From positions 3,038,001 to 3,102,000 of the forward strand of contig NZ_CP107546.1 of NCBI RefSeq assembly GCF_025836995.1: a stretch of DNA of 64,000 nucleotides, written 5' to 3'. This DNA is from Microbacterium sp. M28. GTDB lineage: Bacteria; Actinomycetota; Actinomycetes; Actinomycetales; Microbacteriaceae. How positions within the stretch are numbered: the stretch's first letter is position 1; every line of letters starts with the position of its first letter. Below the pieces are notes generated by a model. It was given only the letters and a program-made list of their open reading frames with translations, made no database searches and was not told where the DNA came from. Shown here piece by piece: positions 60,788 through 64,000 of this stretch. The translations under genes and the position numbers were made by a program.

Positions 60788-61789
60788 TCAGGAGGCGGGC
60801 GCCTCCGCGAGACTGCGTCGCGCGACGAACGCCGAGGCGAATCGGGTGCGCTCGAGCGGAGCATCCGGAGCCTCGATCCTGCGCACCATCAGGTCGGCCG
60901 CGGCGGCCGCCATCCCCCCGATGTCGTAGCCGACCGTGGCCAGATCGATGATCGGCCAGGATGCCTCGGGCAGGTCGTCGAACCCGACGATCGAGAGGTC
61001 CTCCGGAACCCGCAGACCCGCGCGATGCGCGGCGTTGAGCGCCCCGTAGGCGACGACGTCGTTGCCGCAGAACAGCAGCGTCGGGCGATCGGGTCCCTGC
61101 AGCAGCTCGCTCGCGCCGGCCTCGCCGGCCGCGGCGCTGTAGACACCGCGTCGGATCGCCGACTCATCGAGGGCGATGCCGTGCTCGCGGAGGGCGTCGG
61201 TCAGCGCGCGCTCGCGGACCTGCGCCGTGCTGGTGTTGCTCGGCCCGAGCACGGCGCCGACCCGACGGTGACCGTGTTCCGCGGCGGTGGCGACGGCCTC
61301 TCGGTAGCCGGGAGCGGGGTCGACGACGGCCGCATCGGCGTCGACGAGCGAGCCGGTCCGGTTGAAGTAGACGAACGGCAGTCCGCGGTCCTTGAGCCGC
61401 ACGGGCGCGACCGAATCCATCGTCATCGTCGCGAGAATGACGCCATCCAGGCCGTTGGCGGTGAGGCGCTCCGCGATCGTGTCGTTGTCTGCCGACTCGG
61501 TGTGCAGCATGAGCTGGTAGCCGAGACGCTCGAGCTCGCGATGGGCCGGGGCGATGATGTGCGAATAGAACTGGTTGTCGAGGTCGGTCAGCAGCAGTCC
61601 GATCCGGCGCGTGCGTCCGGAGGACAGTGCTCGGCCGGCTTCACTGGGGACGTATCCCAGCACCTGCGCGGCTTCGCGGACCCTGACCTTCGTCTCGGCG
61701 GAGACCCGCGGATCATCCCGCAGCGCACGCGACACTGTTGGCTGCGAAACGCCGGCCAGCCGCGCGACGTCCCTACTGGTAACCACCAT
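60788..61789 (-). CDS. LacI-family transcriptional regulator of the catabolic cluster
   Basis: 333 residues from ATG 61789 (GGGGGA upstream). The HTH and hinge read VTSRDVARLAGVSQPTVSRALRDDPRVSAETKVRVREAAQVLGYVPS, followed by a periplasmic-binding-protein-like effector domain (RRIGLLLTDLDNQFYSHIIAPAHRELERLGYQ; IVGFDDLPEASWPIIDLATV). It lies between the SnoaL-bicupin operon and the divergent HisD-SDR operon; palindromic ATACGTAT sites near both are its likely targets. Ligand unknown. Confidence 0.93.
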   Translation of the reverse strand: MVVTSRDVARLAGVSQPTVSRALRDDPRVSAETKVRVREAAQVLGYVPSEAGRALSSGRTRRIGLLLTDLDNQFYSHIIAPAHRELERLGYQLMLHTESADNDTIAERLTANGLDGVILATMTMDSVAPVRLKDRGLPFVYFNRTGSLVDADAAVVDPAPGYREAVATAAEHGHRRVGAVLGPSNTSTAQVRERALTDALREHGIALDESAIRRGVYSAAAGEAGASELLQGPDRPTLLFCGNDVVAYGALNAAHRAGLRVPEDLSIVGFDDLPEASWPIIDLATVGYDIGGMAAAAADLMVRRIEAPDAPLERTRFASAFVARRSLAEAPAS

Positions 61790-61827
61790 TGGCTGTCCCC
61801 CTCCGAGCTCTTCGGATTCTAGTGCGC

Positions 61828-61856
61828 TTGACCGTCTGTGCATACGGGGTCATACT
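61828..61856 (+). promoter_or_regulatory. Promoter of the HisD-SDR operon
   Basis: TTGACC (61828-61833) and CATACT (61851-61856) are separated by 17 bases, and a TGCATACG half-operator (61839-61846) sits in the spacer. The start site would fall near 61863, inside the second operator. Confidence 0.55.
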
Positions 61857-61861
61857 TGCCA

Positions 61862-61871
61862 CATACGTATG
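61862..61871. promoter_or_regulatory. LacI operator of the HisD-SDR operon (perfect palindrome)
   Basis: CATACGTATG is a perfect palindrome with the central CG typical of LacI sites, extended downstream by CA. It overlaps the expected transcription start and pairs with the spacer half-site at 61839-61846. Confidence 0.75.
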
Positions 61872-61889
61872 CATTGAAAGGATCAGTCT

Positions 61890-63218
61890 ATGCCCCTGCA
61901 TCTGAAGAGCGCGCCGACGAAGACGTTCGCTGACACATCGCAGCAGGATGTCGCCGAGCGCGTGCGGGATATCATCGCGGATATCCGGGAGAACGGCGAT
62001 GACGCCGTCCGCCGCTACGCGGAGAAGTTCGACAACTGGAGCCCGCCCTCCTACCGGCTCTCAGACGACGAAGTCGACGACATCATCGCGACGCTGGATC
62101 CGCAGGTCATCGCCGACATCGAGTTCGTCCAGACGCAGGTCCGCCGCTTCGCGCAGGCGCAGCGCGACTCGCTCGTCGACATCGAGGTCGAGACGCTTCC
62201 CGGCGTCTTCCTGGGTCAGAAGCACGTGCCGGTGCAGGCCGCCGGTGCCTACATCCCCGGCGGCAAGTACCCTCTCACCGCCTCCGCGCACATGACGATC
62301 ATCACCGCGAAGGTCGCCGGCGTCCCCCGGGTCGTCGCGTGCACGCCGCCCATCCGCGGCGAGATCCCCGCGGCCACCGTGGCCGCGATGAAGATGGCGG
62401 GCGCCGATGAGATCTACGTCCTCGGCGGAATCCAGGCTGTGGCGGCGATGGCCGTCGGCACCGACACGATCGAGCGGGTCAACATGATCGCCGGCCCAGG
62501 CAACGCCTATGTCGCCGAGGCCAAGCGCCAGCTGTTCGGCGAGGTCGGCATCGACCTGTTCGCCGGTCCAACCGAGATCCTCATCGTGGCCGACGAGCAC
62601 GCCGACCCGTTCTTCACCGCGGTCGACCTGCTGTCGCAGGCCGAGCACGGCCCGGAGTCCCCCGCCGTCCTCGTGACGACGTCGCAGGCCCTCGGCGAAC
62701 AGGTCATCGAGTGGATCGAGAAGCTGCTCCCCGGGATGTCGACGCGCGACTACGCCGAACCGGCCTGGCGCGACTGGGGTCAGGTCATCGTCGCCGAGGA
62801 TCTGGACGAGGCGTACCGCATCGCGGACGACTTCGCGTTCGAGCACGTGCAGGTGTTCACGCAGAACCCGCGGGAGGCGCTCACCCGCATGCACGATTAT
62901 GGCGCGCTCTTCCTCGGGGAGAACACCTGCGTCTCCTACGGCGACAAGGTGATCGGCACGAACCACGTGCTCCCGACGCTGGGCGCCGCTCGCTACACGG
63001 GCGGGCTGTGGGTGGGCAAGTACCTGCGCACGGTCACCTATCAGGAGGTCACCTCGGCCGAGTCGTCCGCGCAGCTCGGCGAGGTGTGCGGTCGCGCGTC
63101 GCGCGTCGAACTGTTCGAGGGCCACGCCCGCTCGGGCGACGCCCGCGCCTGGCGGCACGCCGGAGCGGAGTACGAGTGGATCGAGGCGGCGCACCCCGCG
63201 GAGGCAGGCGTTCGATGA
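61890..63218 (+). CDS. Histidinol-dehydrogenase-family (HisD/HpsN-like) alcohol dehydrogenase, paralogue 2
   Basis: 442 residues. HisD fold with the NAD region IAGPGNAYVAEAKRQLFGEVGIDLFAGPTEI, Zn ligands Gln250/His253 (SQAEHG), the catalytic pair Glu318-His319 (DFAFEHV), Asp352 (YGDKVIGTNHVLPT) and a C-terminal His in LFEGHARSGDAR. It should oxidise a primary alcohol twice to the acid, like HpsN (sulfopropanediol 3-dehydrogenase) and related catabolic paralogues. It is clearly diverged from paralogue 1. The start ATG 61890 has AAAGGA upstream. It is LacI-controlled and overlaps the SDR gene (ATGA). Confidence 0.87.
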   Translation: MPLHLKSAPTKTFADTSQQDVAERVRDIIADIRENGDDAVRRYAEKFDNWSPPSYRLSDDEVDDIIATLDPQVIADIEFVQTQVRRFAQAQRDSLVDIEVETLPGVFLGQKHVPVQAAGAYIPGGKYPLTASAHMTIITAKVAGVPRVVACTPPIRGEIPAATVAAMKMAGADEIYVLGGIQAVAAMAVGTDTIERVNMIAGPGNAYVAEAKRQLFGEVGIDLFAGPTEILIVADEHADPFFTAVDLLSQAEHGPESPAVLVTTSQALGEQVIEWIEKLLPGMSTRDYAEPAWRDWGQVIVAEDLDEAYRIADDFAFEHVQVFTQNPREALTRMHDYGALFLGENTCVSYGDKVIGTNHVLPTLGAARYTGGLWVGKYLRTVTYQEVTSAESSAQLGEVCGRASRVELFEGHARSGDARAWRHAGAEYEWIEAAHPAEAGVR

Positions 63219-63973
63219 CGGACCTCACCGATCGCATCGCGGTCGTCACCGGCGGCGGCAGCGGACTGGGCGCGGCGATCGCGCGGTCCCTGCACGCCGC
63301 CGGTGCGGAGGTCATCCTGGTCGGCCGCGACACCGCGAAGCTGGAAGCCGTGGCGACCGAGCTCGGCTCCCGAGCACGGTGGATCGCCGGCGACGTGTCG
63401 GATCCGGCATCCGTCGCCGCCCTGGCGGAATCGCTCGAGGGCACCGAGGTGTCGATCCTCGTCAACAACGCCGGCATCGCCGGGCCGGTGTCGGCGCTGG
63501 TCGACATCGAGGTCGACGACTGGGACGAGGTGTTCGACGTCAACGTCCGCGGCACGTTCATGATGTGCCGCGCGCTGCTGCCGGGCATGATCGCTCGAGG
63601 CGACGGCGACGTCATCAACGTCGCGTCGGTCTCCGGCAAGCGCCCGCTCGCACATCGGACCCCGTACTGCGCTTCGAAGATGGCGGTGATCGGCCTGACC
63701 TCGACGCTGGCGTTCGAGGTCGGCCCTGCCGGGGTACGGGTGAACACCCTCTCCCCCGGCCCCGTGGCCGGCCCGCGCATGGAGCGCAACTTCCGCCTCG
63801 AGGCGCAGCGCTCCGGCTCGTCGGTCGAGGATGCCGAGGCGGCGTTCGTCTCGCGTTCGGCGCTCGGCCGCATGGTCACCGAGGCGGAGGTCGGCTCCGC
63901 GGTCGTCGCGATGCTCGGGATGCCGGGGATGTGCGGCGCGGACGTCGACCTGTCCGCGGGCATGGTGGCGTGA
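63215..63973 (+). CDS. Short-chain dehydrogenase/reductase (classical SDR)
   Basis: 252-residue classical SDR: TGGGSGLG nucleotide site (IAVVTGGGSGLGAAIARSL), NNAG (LVNNAGIAGPVS), catalytic Ser in VINVASVSGK and YCASK (TPYCASKMAVIGL). It ends with a typical CGADVDLSAGMVA. It probably oxidises or reduces an intermediate in the same pathway as the HisD-like enzyme, with which it is translationally coupled. Confidence 0.92.
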   Translation: MTDLTDRIAVVTGGGSGLGAAIARSLHAAGAEVILVGRDTAKLEAVATELGSRARWIAGDVSDPASVAALAESLEGTEVSILVNNAGIAGPVSALVDIEVDDWDEVFDVNVRGTFMMCRALLPGMIARGDGDVINVASVSGKRPLAHRTPYCASKMAVIGLTSTLAFEVGPAGVRVNTLSPGPVAGPRMERNFRLEAQRSGSSVEDAEAAFVSRSALGRMVTEAEVGSAVVAMLGMPGMCGADVDLSAGMVA

Positions 63974-64000
63974 TGACCGCGTCACTGCGGGAGCGAGCGC
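63973..64000 (+). CDS. Start of a further operon gene, cut by the window end
   Basis: The SDR stop and an ATG overlap in TGATG at 63971-63975. The visible start reads MTASLRERA. The coupling pattern matches the rest of the operon, so a gene is likely, but its identity cannot be told. Confidence 0.5.

Overview
The window is high-GC actinobacterial chromosome. Gene content (siderophore uptake, a putP-type symporter, panBCD with the DUF2520 neighbour, a DUF3516-type helicase, a protealysin/emfourin pair) and codon habits fit a Microbacteriaceae member, most likely Microbacterium or a close relative. That placement is an inference from style and synteny, not from a search. Genes lie densely on both strands, and no stretch of 300 bases lacks a gene. 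I saw no rRNA, tRNA, insertion sequence, prophage or CRISPR array.

Layout. 1-0.9 kb: 5' part of a siderophore-uptake ATPase gene under an IdeR/DtxR-like box. 1-9.8 kb: VOC protein, large LAL regulator, SGNH esterase, proline symporter, and a TetR/chloroperoxidase-like hydrolase pair with two perfect operators. 10-14.9 kb: a five-gene iron-siderophore operon (binding lipoprotein, two permeases, ATPase, siderophore-interacting flavoprotein) with overlapping genes and an iron box. 15-19.5 kb: FUSC protein, then a c-di-GMP module (GGDEF cyclase with intact I-site, stand-alone EAL protein) beside a membrane processive glycosyltransferase. 19.6-24.7 kb: AlkD-like repair protein, helicase, and an IRED-like reductase divergent from a TetR. 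24.8-29.4 kb: a van-like block (D-Ala-D-X ligase, alanine racemase, VanY-like DD-carboxypeptidase, divergent VanR/VanS-like two-component system). 29.5-36.2 kb: azoreductase/HxlR pair, zinc-ribbon SDR, M4 protease with its emfourin-type inhibitor, tandem VOC protein, and an acetyltransferase/TetR operon. 36.2-50 kb: mixed housekeeping and membrane proteins. 50.1-53.1 kb: pantothenate genes panB-panD-panC-DUF2520. 53.7-58.4 kb: catabolic-looking cluster (HisD paralogue, nitrilase-superfamily amidase, NCS1 permease, LysR). 58.5-64 kb: second catabolic-looking cluster (bicupin, tandem SnoaL-like protein, LacI, second HisD paralogue, SDR), running off the window end.

Cross-cutting signals. (1) Most convergent gene ends carry long nested palindromes that fall into sequence families shared between distant sites. 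(2) At least seventeen genes have a TANNNT hexamer five to seven bases before the start codon, the signature of leaderless transcripts, and several operators sit over that point. (3) The heptamer GGATGCC/GGCATCC is strikingly frequent in both orientations, inside genes and in hairpin stems. The most promising candidates for undescribed biology are the two HisD-paralogue clusters with their operators, the van-like block, and the palindrome families.
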